From the NCBI GenBank assembly GCA_030267965.1, contig BRYA01000503.1, forward strand, positions 1 to 36,332: a DNA stretch of 36,332 bases. The letters are read 5' to 3'. The DNA is from Triparma columacea. Taxonomy: Eukaryota; Sar; Bolidophyceae; Parmales; Triparmaceae. The translations under genes were made by a program, and so were the position numbers. Below the pieces are notes generated by a model. It was not told the origin of the DNA. It did not search any database and saw only the letters and a program-made list of their open reading frames with translations. Below, piece after piece: positions 1-10,608 of this stretch. The first letter of the stretch is position 1; every line of letters begins with the position of its first letter.

Positions 1-69
1 CCCTAACCCTAACCCTAACCCTAACCCTAACCCTAACCCTAACCCTAACCCTAACCCTAACCCTAACCC
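1..69. repeat. Telomeric repeat array, (CCCTAA)n
   Basis: Eleven uninterrupted CCCTAA units fill positions 1-66, followed by a partial CCC. This is the C-rich strand of a TTAGGG telomere, read 5'->3' from the chromosome end, so the window begins at a physical end of the assembly and everything that follows is subtelomeric. TTAGGG repeats are used by stramenopiles, animals, fungi and many other eukaryotes, so the repeat alone does not identify the organism. Confidence 0.97.
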
Positions 70-758
70 CAAACTACACTCACCCACATTTAATTCATCT
101 ACATACACATCTTCTATACTTACACACATATCATTCTAATTTATACCCTCCTCTCTTCTACTCTCAACCCATAACTCCTTTCTACAACCACACTCCCCCT
201 CATTTAATTCATCCCCATACACATCCACTACAATTCCATTATACTCACAAATCACTATAACACTTCCAAAACTATCCAAAATTTCATACACATCTACTAT
301 ACTTCCATTATACTCACAAACCACTTTAACACTCCCACAATACATCTACAAATCTTCCAAATACTCTCAATCTTCTTTAAATACCCCACAATACATCAAC
401 TACACATCTTAAATACTCACAAACCACTATAACACTCCCACAGTACTCAACATTCACATAACACACACACAATAATCATAACTATATCAAATCAAATCAT
501 TCTATCCTACAAATGTTGCTGCCCTATTAGCACTCTCCATCCTTATCTTTTATCTTCAAAACCCTCCTTCCTTTAGCCTTCCCACCTCCTACCCCTCTAA
601 TATCGCTTCGATCCGCGCCTCAAACTCTAGATCTCCTTATACTTGCTCCCAAAGCGCCTGCTAGACCACCCACAGCTTCAGCATCAACACTCATCCCTAA
701 TTATCACATCGCTTCTGACTTAAGCACATGTTCTTCCTTTGTAATAACTCTGCCATCG
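70..758. other. Subtelomeric spacer, strongly G-depleted on + strand, no gene
   Basis: No convincing coding sequence. The + strand has no G at all from 1 to 442, one G at 443, and the next at 515; normal base composition returns after about 520. Three degenerate copies of a segment built around ATACTCACAAACCACT lie near 241, 310 and 413, so the spacer is partly a decayed tandem repeat. The short open frame on the minus strand at 136-345 is a by-product of this composition and shows no protein-like features. Confidence 0.8.
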
Positions 759-3700
759 TCAGCTTATCTCCTCTTTTTCTTCACCTTGCGCTTCCTTGTA
801 TTGTAGATATTCCTTGTAGGTTACACTCCCTGATATTCCTTTATCCTGCCTAAACTTGAAAAACTTCTGGAGCTCTATAAACTGTTTGTCTTCTTGAGCA
901 TGCAGTTGTGTTTTGTCTTCTGGTGAAATATCAGTGTTGTTTTGTGTGATCTTCTGACTCGTAAGTACAGGAACAATGCTGCTCAGTCTTTCTTTTTTCT
1001 TTGTTGACTTTCGTGCCACCATCAATATATAAATAGATAATAGCAGCACAGGAACAAACTGAACTGAGGTCATAAATATGTCGAAAGTAGAGCTCTTGCT
1101 CAAGTTGGCCTCATCTAAATTTGCCTTCATTGCTAAAGCACAAAGAAGAGTAACTACCAACTGGATGTTTGAGACAAGACTCAAATGATTGTTATACGCT
1201 TCCTTGAAAGGCTCAAGCCTAGAATAGACAACTAAAGAAGTGATACTCATTACCAATGAGATCACTACCTGACCTGCAGTACCTGGAGCCATAAAGACCA
1301 TGAAACCAGTTAGTGCAAGTTTCCTTAGAGTTTCAAATATCTCAAACCACCAATACTTGGGCTGGTAAGCGCCATACAAGAAGCTCAAAGCCTTTAATGT
1401 TGGATTATTAGCTTCATTCTCAGCTCTCTCTTCTAAAGCTTTCTCTAGAGCAGTATTAATGATGTTTACATTTTCCTTCTCAATTTGCCCTGCCTTTAGC
1501 AACCTCCTCACTCTAAACAACATGATGAAATACCCAAGTGGTATTCCAACAGGGTAGATCATTACCATGATCCAAGCATAGGCCTTAAAGAGACCATAAT
1601 TTTCTGCCTTGCAGTCTAAGTCGTAGTCTACTTTCAAATTAGATGTCCCATCATCAAAATTTTGGCAGGAGAAAGTAGAAAATATTTTGATAGACACTGA
1701 GGGGAGTATGAGGAAAGTAAGAGCAAGTACTAGCTCAAATAGTTTGTTCCTCAGGTTGATAGACCGCTCATCTTCCTTCTTAGACAATCGGAGGTACCAA
1801 GAAATGAGAAGCCCACTGATGAATAGAGGCAAAAGTGTGTAGGTAAGTAGGATGGTGTAGTGAGTTGACTTGAATATACAACCAACAGGCATGACTGATA
1901 TCAAATCGAGTGAGAAGAGACCTGAGAGGAACCCTGTGACTTTTGTGAAGATTGTTGGAAATTTGAGAGAGAATAGGAAGCTGAGATTGCCAACAACCTG
2001 AAAGTATGCAAAGCAAATCTTAATCACTGGCTCAACCTTCTCAAACTTGTCAGTTGCTCTTTCTAGACGTGTGTTGAATTTTGTGACACCGCTTGAAATA
2101 ATTGAGTTGCCTCCCTTGCTTTCACTACTTTTGTTCTTGAACACTGCCCAAATAATCAGAACCAAAAAGAGGATGAAAATTGTCAGCCCTACAGCTAGAG
2201 TGAAGGTAGATGACCCTTCACACTTAACACAACTGAGAGAACCTGCGGCTCCAACGCTGCTGAAGCCTTCTTGACATACTGCACAAAGTGGGCCACCATG
2301 GCCAACAGCACAGTACTGAGAGATATTTGACCCTCCTTGGCAATGATTTTGGCTTAGGCAAGTCTCAATTTGGCTTGAGCTGTTACTTGTCCGCCAGTAC
2401 CCTGCTAGAAGCTCAAAGGTAGAGAGAGTTGTCCCAGGATTGTCTGCAACCCCTTCAGGAACTGGTAGAGTTTTGAAGCCATCATTGTCCACGACAATGT
2501 AGTAACCTCCCTCACTGACACATGTTATGCGGGATTCACTAGAGGTAGTAAATGGGCCACAAGAAGAGCAGTCATCTTCAGATAAGCCTCCTCCAGTGCT
2601 AAGATATTTGCCATTTGGGCAATCAGTGCAGGTGGATGTCTCATCATTGTACCCGTACTTTCCTGGAGGGCAGGGAGGGGTCTCACAGTGTGAGCCTGTA
2701 AATCCGGCATCACACTGGGTACATGTGCAATTTCCTGCAAACCCACTGACTGTTCCCTCATTGATGCAGAAAAAGTTTCCTTGATTTACAAGAGACCCGT
2801 CATCAGCAGGATTAGAGGTAGCATGACAGGTACGGATGCAAGCTAACGCATTGGCACTGTAGCCTTCTGCACAGGTAGCGCAATTTGGGCCACCAAATCC
2901 TTCGTTGCAGGAAGTGCAGGTACATTGTCCTGCAATTCCTCCTACAGTTCCTCCATTCATGCAGTAGAAGTTCCCATCATTCTCCAAAGACCCGTCATCA
3001 GGAGGATTGGCGCTAGCTACACAATTAAGGAAACACCAGGGAGCATCACCAGTGTAACCTTCTGCGCAGGTTTCACAGTGTTGACCGCCAACACCATTAA
3101 AGCAGGAAGTGCACATACATTGTCCTGCCCTTCCTCCGACAGTTCCTCCATTTATGCAGAAGAAGTTCCCATCATTCTCCAGAGAACCATCATCAGAAGG
3201 ATTGGTACTAGCTATACAATCAAGGAAACACCAGGGAGCATCACCAGTGTAACCTTCTGCGCAGGTTTCACAGTTTGGCCCACCAACATTGTCATAGCAA
3301 GAAGTGCACGTACAAGACCCAGGCATTCCGCCAACCTGCCCTCCGTTGATGCAGTAAAATTTTCCGTCTGATCCGTCGTCTGTTGGTTCTGAGGTTGCTT
3401 GACAATCTACAATCTCACAATGTGTGCCTCTAGTGCCATCACAAGTGCATGCACAAGATCCTGCAAGACCACCAACTGTTCCACCGTTTATGCAGTAGAA
3501 GTCCCCATTTGAACCATCATCAGATGTAGAGCTGCTAGCAACACAGGGAATGTAACATCCAGAATAGGAGAACTTGTCACCTTGGACTAGGTTATGAACC
3601 TGCAAAGAAGCCCCTACAAATTGAAGGATTCGAAATATTTGAGTTAACAAGGGTTAGTGTGGGAAAATTCTTTGAACTGTGCAACACCCATCCAAGGCTC

Positions 3701-6700
3701 ACCTTGTATTGGAGTGCTTGAAGAGTAAGGAGAAGGACAAGTACTGTATATGAAGATGGTTGAGTAATAGTCAAACCCAAAGCTGTCATCAACATCATCA
3801 TCTGTGAATGGGTCTTGATTGTGAATGTCGTTTCCTTCTCCTGTGTCTGCTGTGTTTGCATGGAAGCTTGTTCCGTAGACAAAGACACCGATGCTGTTAG
3901 GGTTATTAGTTACATAAATTGCACCACCTCCAAAGCCAGATACATAACCACTAGCTCTACAATTAGAGAAGACACACAGCTCAATGTCTACATAGGCACC
4001 ACCCGCACCCATAATGTAAAGCCCTCCTCCAGAAGAAGCCACCCCATTGACAAAACTTAGTGCTCTGAGAATAAGCGTACCAATCCCAGTTCCGTCCACT
4101 TTCAGCCCTCTTTTTAAATCTTCCCCTTCAAGAATGCAGCTTGCGCTGTCTTCCACACACCTAACCTCTCCAAACAAGTTGTCTGTGGACAGCATGCTAC
4201 TACTATCTGCACAAGTCCCCTCTGAACACTTATATGACCTGACAGCCATGACGGCAGTTTCCCCATTACCCATAATGGAGGTGCCAGTGTTGGAAACAAA
4301 TTCTGCTTGGTTACTCACAGTGTTGAATAGCCCGTTCATATCAACCACGTTCACCCCACAATTAATACCATCAAACCCAGTGTTGCAAGAAGAGCAGGTG
4401 CAGGAGCCAGTAGTGCCGCCAATAACCCCACCATTGATGCAGTAGAAGTTACCATCAGACCCATTGTCAGTAGAGGTTGATGTGGCTAGACAAGGATCAG
4501 GAGAGCAATCATCAGGAGGTGCTCCACTATAGCCTTTAGGGCAGGTAGCACAGTTTGGACCACCAAAGCCAGTGTTGCAGGAGGTGCAGGTGCATGACAT
4601 TGTGACTCCCCCAATATTTCCTCCATTGATGCAGTAAAAGTTACCATCAGACCCACTGTCAGTAGGTGTAGATGTAGCTTGGCAAGGATTGGCTGTCTGG
4701 CAGTTTGTAGCGCTGAAGCCAGCATTGCATGATGTGCAAGTACAAGAGCCTGTAGTCCCACCAATGTCTCCCCCATTGATGCAGTAAAAGTTACCGTCAG
4801 ACCCATCATCAGTAGAGGTTGATGTGGCTAGACAAGGACCAGGAGAGCAATCATCAGGAGGTGCTCCACTATAGCCTTTAGGGCAGGTAGCACAGTTTGG
4901 ACCACCGAAGCCAGTGTTGCAGGAAGTGCACGTGCAAAATGAGCCATACACACTCCACCAACCTCCAACATCTCCCCCATTAATGCAGTAGAAGTTCCCA
5001 TCCGACCCATCATCAGATGGTGAGGTGGTGGCAACACAGGGGGTAAAACAATCTGTGAAGGAGTATTTACTGCCCCCAACGGTCCCGTGAGTGTCCAAAG
5101 CGGACCCTGAGAAAGAGAGAGGTAAGTATAGGAATAGGAATTGGTGCAGCAGTAACGTAAAGTGAGTTGTGGGGTTAGGAATGGCTCTAAAGACTCCACA
5201 ATCCTCATTCTCGTCTTACCTTGGATTGGAGTGTTGGAGGAGTAGGGAGATGGGCACGTATTGTGGATGGTGATGGTTGCTTGACTGTAGAAGTTGTAAA
5301 TATCATCACCATTTCCTGTGTCTGCTGTGTTTCCATTGAAGCTTGTTCCGTAGGCATTGACAGTATTTCCACTACCCCAAGTATAAATTGCTCCACCTCC
5401 AAAAGTACTACTTGTAGCTCTATTGTTGGAAAAGATACAGAGCTCCAAGTCCACACTGCCATCGTAAATGTAAACCCCTCCACCATCACTAGCATACCCC
5501 TTGTCAAAGGTGAGAGCTCGCAGTATAAGTGTACCACTCCCAGGGTTACTTTCATACACCGTCATCCCTCTTCTTGCATTCTCTCCATCCAACACACAGC
5601 TTGCGTTGTCCTCCACACACTTGACCTCTCCATTCAAGTCATCAGTCCACAGCATGTTGTTACTATCTGCACAAGTCCCGTCTGAGCATTCGTACGACCC
5701 AACAGCTAGAATCGTAGTGCCACCATTCGCCATGATGGAGTTGCCAGTGTTGTCAGCATACTGATAATTACTGACCGTGTTGAACAGCCCGTTCATATCA
5801 ACCACGTTCACCCCGCTCACTCCTGCTATGAGCAAGAAAAGGAAGAAAGCTAGGTTGAATCCCCTAATTTTTGCTATGCCTTTGAAAGCAGAGCACAATT
5901 TTTGATTGCTCCTCTTTTCTCCTTTGCTTCCCCACCTACCCTGCACCTTGCCGTGCCTTCTTTTGCTCTTCCCTTTCAATCCTCCATCCGCCTTGAAGAA
6001 GTTCACAGCAATCACGAACAAAAACGCAGCGAAAAGGGTGTCCAGAGTGAGACAGAGGCAAATCGTCTCCACCCCTGAATTCCCCAAACCCTTGCTAGAA
6101 CCAACCACGCGCCTTGAATCGACGTTGGAGATCGTTTTCTTGCCGATTATAGAAGCGCACTCCACGCCGCGCAAGTTGAAGTAGAAATTGCTGTCCTGGC
6201 CAACGTTGAACGAGACAACAATCAGCTTCCCACCTTCACAGGTTGTGAACGTTGAATTCTGCGGAGAAGAGGGGCTCGGGGAGGCTGCAATTATTCGCGG
6301 AGGGAAGCGAGACGGACGCGTTAGCTACAGTCGGTGCATCATGGTTGCCTTCTCCCCTCAATAACCAAAGCACCCCGCTCCTCACCTTGAACTTTCGTGC
6401 ACTCCACTCTAATCGTAGCGGTTGTCGCCGGTTGGTCGGCGAACGGAGTCGTGTTCAAAGATGAGATGTTGGCGTTAACGTCCAGATACCAGCGTTGCTT
6501 GATACAGAGGTCGGTGTCGTGAATGATGGAGACGACAATCTGAGGTGAAACGAGGTTTGAAACGTCTACGCTAGGGGAGAGGGGTGACGAGGTGACTGCA
6601 TAAGCGGTTAGTTTAGTTAATCATCGTCACAATCTAACCGCTGCTTTCTCTCTGACTCACCTTTCGTCACAATCCCAACAATGTTGACGACGACGATTGG

Positions 6701-9700
6701 GTGGGGAGCTTGGGTTTGCGTCACGCTGGTCTCGCTGGTTGTCGGAACTCCCTGGTTTGTCAGCAGCACAAGGTCGGGCCACTCGCCGCCGGTAGCTTCC
6801 ACGTTGTCGTCGCCGCCCTGGTCCACGCTGGGGGGAAGGACAGCCTCCTTCAAATTGACACCCCTTACTCCGAGAGCTGCGTTGGTTGGGTTGGTCGGGA
6901 GCGAGACGACTATGGAATTAGAATCTAAGTTTGTAGCACTGTGGCCAACCTTCCCTCTCTCTTACCTTCTCCCGCAGGGGGTCCAGATGCAGGTTGAGCA
7001 GAAGGATCATTGACGACGAGGGTGCAGGGATTCTGCGAGGCAGGGAAAGGCAAGGAGGCTGCGATTGCGGAGAGAAGCGAGACGTTGCATTAGCTACAGT
7101 TGCTGCAGTACAGCTCAATTCACCCCTCCATAACCGTAGCTCCCCCCTCTTCTTACCTTGAACCGTTGCTAATGCTTTAGTTGTAGCAGCCACAAGCTTC
7201 TTAACGACCCTACTCGTGTCCAAAGAGGAAGCCTTGACGTTGTCACCCTGGAACCAGCGCATCATGCTTGAAAGATCCGAAGGAATGACGTCCTCCTGCA
7301 AAGGGGCGCCCTTAACTCCAAGAGGAGCAAAGTCTGGATTGGTCGGGACCGAGGCAACTACGACTGGGACGTTAGAATCTAAGTGTGTAGCACTTTGCCC
7401 GACCTCCCCTAGTCTTCCTCTACCACCCTCTCTTACTTACCTTCTCCTGCAGGGGGTCCGGGTGCAGGTTGCGTAGTAGGATCATTGATGACGAGGCTGG
7501 TCGGGATGGGTGTCGAAGCAGGTTGCGCAATAGGATCATCGACGACGATCCCGATCGCGATGGGCGTCGAAGCAATCTGGATTGGCTGCAACTCAAGGTG
7601 AGGCGCCTCGCCGCCGGCAACTTGGGGGGGGGGGGGGGGAGGGGAAAAGGAGCCGGGTGAGGAAATGAACGTAGCTGTAGATGTGGACAGTTTACAAAGG
7701 CAACCATTCCCTCTCCCCCCTCCCCCCTCCCCTAACCTATCCTCACCTCCTAGAAGCCCGAGATTCCGCCCCTCATCAGTAGCTTTGATGTTGTTGTCGT
7801 TGCTAAGGAGCCAGAAGTTCGTGCTCGGGGAAGGGGAGATATCCACTAGCAAAGTGTCTCCCTTGCCATCGAGAGCTGCGTAGTCCGAGTTGTCTATTGC
7901 GATTAGGTGTTAGAGTACAGTTTGCAGCAAGGTGTCAATGATAAATATAAATAAGTACTTTTCTCTCTCCATCATCCCACTCTTACCTTCCCAGGTCTCA
8001 GAACAAGACGCTCTCGTTCCCTCATCGATAGTATCCGGTAGTGGATTGGCGGTTGCTTGTGCTTCAACTGTAACAGCACTCACGGTCGTGACAAGCGTGT
8101 CGAGCATGAGCGCCTCAAGCACGAGGCGTTGAGTGGCGACGATTTTGTCTATCCTTGAGGGGGTCGGACAGAAATCGTCCTCAAAGTGCCTCTGGAAGGA
8201 AGTGGCGTTATCTGAGATCTCGGGTGCGCGCGGTTGGTGGATGTGGACAAGATCTCCGTGGTTGGCACAACCCTCCGTTTCTCTGCTCCCGAGGTAGTCG
8301 GAGGCCAAGGTGTCAACATGGTCATCAAGCCAGTGGTACTGGACGGGAAGGTAGGAGTGGACCTCGGAGGAAGTGTCTGTCGCGAAGAGGAAATTAGGAT
8401 GTGGAATGACTGCGAAGGGGTGTTAGAATCTAGTTTGCATCCCCATATCGACTTCCTACCAAGCCCTTACCTGATGCGATCGATGCGTCTCCTAAGTCCC
8501 TCCCTGATTCACACCCAATCCCGTCCTCACAGGATTTGGGGTAATTGCAGGTCATTAAGCTCCCGTTGTCTCCTATGGTGTAATTGACGGTCGCGTTGGT
8601 GGTCTTATTCCCCTTACTTGCAGAGTTTGTAGTAGTCGGCATGAATCCAGGAGTGCTCAGAACGCCGTTCCCAATTTCGCCAGAGTAGTCCAGGACGTCA
8701 GTCCCCTCCTCTGCGTGACCGTGGTTGAAAGCAACATCCTCGTGGACGAAGCCCTGCTTTCCAATCGTGTACCCGACGCACACGCCGTAGTAGCTCTTGA
8801 CCTTATCGTGCTTAGAGAGACGGGGGCCGTCGCGAGCATCGGTTCCAGCATCCTCGTCCTGCTCAAGGCAACGTTGAGCGTTAACGACGGTGAAGCTGTT
8901 TGCTCCAGTTTGAAGGGCTGCGCAAGAGGATGGCGAAGGGTAGTGTGAGGATGATTAGAACGCGTGAATGCACCATCGTTATCCCCTTCTTCCTCCCATC
9001 CCCCCTTCCTCCCACTCCACTCTCCCCCCACCCCCCCTTCTCCCCTCACCTGCTGTGTTGACGACCTTTGCGCAAGCACCGTCATCCCTCCCAGAAGCTA
9101 CGGGTGTAGGCAGCAATGAACTCTCTGCACCCCCGTCGCCCCAAGGGTACCCCCACAACCCTCCGAACGCGGTAAGGAGGAAGATGGAGAGTGTGAGGAT
9201 AAGGTAGATGTTGCGACGAGCTGCGAAGCGTGAATTGCAAAAAAACACATTGGAGGGTTAGTATTTGCGCGGTTGGTAAGGAGAGTGTGCGACGGATAGA
9301 GCAGCGACGCACAATTCTACATTCCTCACCCATTCTCACCTTTCTCTGTACCCGTCTCGCAACGCGACATGATCGTGAACTCCCTCTTCCCCCCCCATGC
9401 CTTGAGGGGTTCTTCGGAGAAATTGTTGTTGCTGGCAGCAATGAAGAAGTTGCTAGCGGCGCCCCCATCTAGCTTTCTCTTCTTCTTCTTCTTCTTCTTC
9501 TTCTTCTTCTTTTTCTTCTTCTTCATCTTCTTCACGCCTCGCTTCCCAGAACTCTCCGCACCCCAACCGCCCCAAGGGCACCCCCACAACCCTCCGAACA
9601 TGGTCATCAGGAGGATGGGGATTGCAAAGGAAAGGGAGATGTTGCGACGAGCTGCGACGAGTGAAGTGAATTGCAAAATAATACATTGGTTACGTTAGTA

Positions 9701-10176
9701 TTGGCGCGGTTGGTAAGGAGAGCGTGTGACGGATAGAGCAGCGACGCACAATTCTACATTCCTCCCCCATTCTCACCTTTCTCTGTACCCGTCTCACAAC
9801 GCGGCATGTTTGTGCTCTTCCTCTTCCCCCCCCATGCCTTGAGAGGTTCTTCGAAGAAGTTGAAGTTGCTGGCAGCAACGAAGAATTTGCTAGCGGTGCC
9901 CCTATCTAGCTTTCTTTTCTTCTTCTTCTTCTTCTTCTTCTTCTTCATCTTCTTCACGACGAGGTTTCCCAGACTCTCCTCCACCTCCTCCTCTTCCTCC
10001 TCCTCTGTCAAAAGTAGATATTCATTCCGCCTGCTGGAACCTCTGAGTTTGCTGTCCTCACGATTATCGCGGTTGCAGGATTCCTGGAATTTGTTATCGT
10101 CTCTGCGAATCCTGGTACGAGTGAACTTTTTGGGGTGGATCCAACGATCGTGGCTAATTGATTTACGCTCAACCAT
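759..10176 (-). CDS. Giant multi-domain membrane protein with EGF-like repeats, beta-helix modules and a C-terminal multi-TM domain (14 exons)
   Basis: Reconstructed exons, 5' to 3' on the minus strand: 10176-9777, 9651-9340, 9220-9050, 8917-8471, 8409-7987, 7893-7747, 7620-7441, 7363-7157, 7058-6966, 6909-6661, 6595-6386, 6284-5220, 5106-3703, 3613-759. Each has a GTRAG donor and an AG acceptor, and all join in frame, giving about 2720 residues from the ATG at 10176 to the stop at 759. Residues 1-294 hold an acidic stretch, poly-Lys tracts and two related hydrophobic segments ending in FGGLWG. Residues 295-946 are small repeated ectodomain-like exons (motifs LGVRGV/LGVKGA, GPPAGE) that I cannot assign. 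Residues 947-1769 hold hydrophobic segments and two modules starting GVNVVDMNGLFNTVSN with FSN..GGGAIY motifs like polymorphic outer-membrane-protein beta-helix repeats. Nine EGF-like units with core FYCINGG follow (four in exon 13, five in exon 14), then an ephrin-receptor GCC2/GCC3-like Cys stretch and 8-9 TM segments resembling the TRP-like domain of stramenopile surface proteins. No internal Met is placed to start a separate second gene. Function unknown; cell-surface receptor or adhesin is inference. The 3' half is near certain; exons 1-11 rest on splice and phase logic. Confidence 0.75.
9475..9533. repeat. (CTT)n microsatellite encoding poly-Lys on the minus strand
   Basis: Nearly pure CTT repeat with a few CTC/TTT interruptions. 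On the minus strand it is AAG repeats inside exon 2 of the giant gene and encodes a run of about 16 lysines. Length change by slippage would stay in frame because the unit is one codon. Confidence 0.85.
9911..9956. repeat. (CTT)n microsatellite encoding poly-Lys on the minus strand
   Basis: Second copy of the coding CTT/AAG microsatellite, in exon 1 of the giant gene, about 430 bp from the first. It encodes a run of about 12 lysines directly after an acidic Glu-rich stretch. Confidence 0.85.
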
Positions 10177-10608
10177 TGATGAGAGAGACCCTTTGTCCGA
10201 TGGAGAGAGACCCTTTGTCCGATGGAGAGACCCTTGGTTGCGAGAGACCCTAACCTTTTTTCGATGGAAAGAGACGAGGGTAGAAGGGGTAGCCTGAGAC
10301 TGTGATAGGTAGATGGATTAGAGAAGGAGGAGGAGGTCAGTCCCAAAATGGAGTTGGGAGAAGGAGGGAGGTTTCGGAGGGTGGGGAGGTGGGAAATTCT
10401 CCAATTAGTTGGGGATATGGAGAAATTTATGGAGGAGAAGGGGGCAGGTAATGGATAGAAGAGGAAGGACGGGAAAGAGAACGTGAAGAGCAAGTGTTGT
10501 TTTGTGTCTGTTAGTCCAAAGTGTCCAATTCGGATCCAAGTTCGATTGATTTTTGGTGGATACTGAAAGTCTTGAGATTACTGGAGCTATCGACAAAGGC
10601 GCGAGTTG
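10177..10608. promoter_or_regulatory. Divergent intergenic region with 22-bp direct repeats
   Basis: This stretch separates the start codons of the minus-strand giant gene (10176) and the plus-strand zinc finger gene (10609), so it must hold both promoters. Two perfect 22-bp copies (GAGAGAGACCCTTTGTCCGATG) lie at 10181-10202 and 10203-10224, followed by a third degenerate copy and a CCCTAACC telomere-like octamer near 10246. I see no unambiguous TATA box. The repeats lie just upstream of the giant gene's ATG, in its likely 5' UTR. Confidence 0.55.

Larger units (their letters stand above)
9200..9960 (-). repeat. Tandem duplication of exon-intron units (exons 1-3 of the giant gene)
   Basis: The stretch around 9245-9480 is closely repeated at 9684-9930, intron and coding parts alike, and the segment around 9200-9240 is repeated near 9640-9680. 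In protein terms the 3' half of exon 1 (poly-Lys, then EEPLKAWGGKR and RCETGTEK) is repeated at the 3' end of exon 2, and the hydrophobic start of exon 2 (ARRNI...FGGLWG) is repeated at the start of exon 3. Exon 2 is thus a product of unequal exchange between flanking homologous units about 430 bp apart. Confidence 0.8.

Noticed and set aside
2925..3371. 148-codon open frame on the + strand opposite the EGF repeats
   Set aside because: It is the antisense shadow of the repeated EGF-like exons; its apparent repeats mirror theirs and it has no independent family features.
4828..5219. C-terminal extension of exon 12 reading on past 5220
   Set aside because: The frame continues into a clear GTAAGA donor and intron, then into the wrong frame of the EGF repeats; splicing at 5219/5107 restores the EGF frame.
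6241..6284. Alternative acceptor (CTTCTCCGCAG) for exon 12 at about 6263
   Set aside because: It is a good-looking site, but joining it to the phase-1 donor at 6386 gives an immediate stop; the acceptor at 6285 keeps the frame and matches the paralogous exon 9 acceptor.
10240..10256. Telomere-like CCCTAACC octamer as an interstitial telomere
   Set aside because: One imperfect unit only; it belongs to the local GAGACCCT repeat and is expected by chance.
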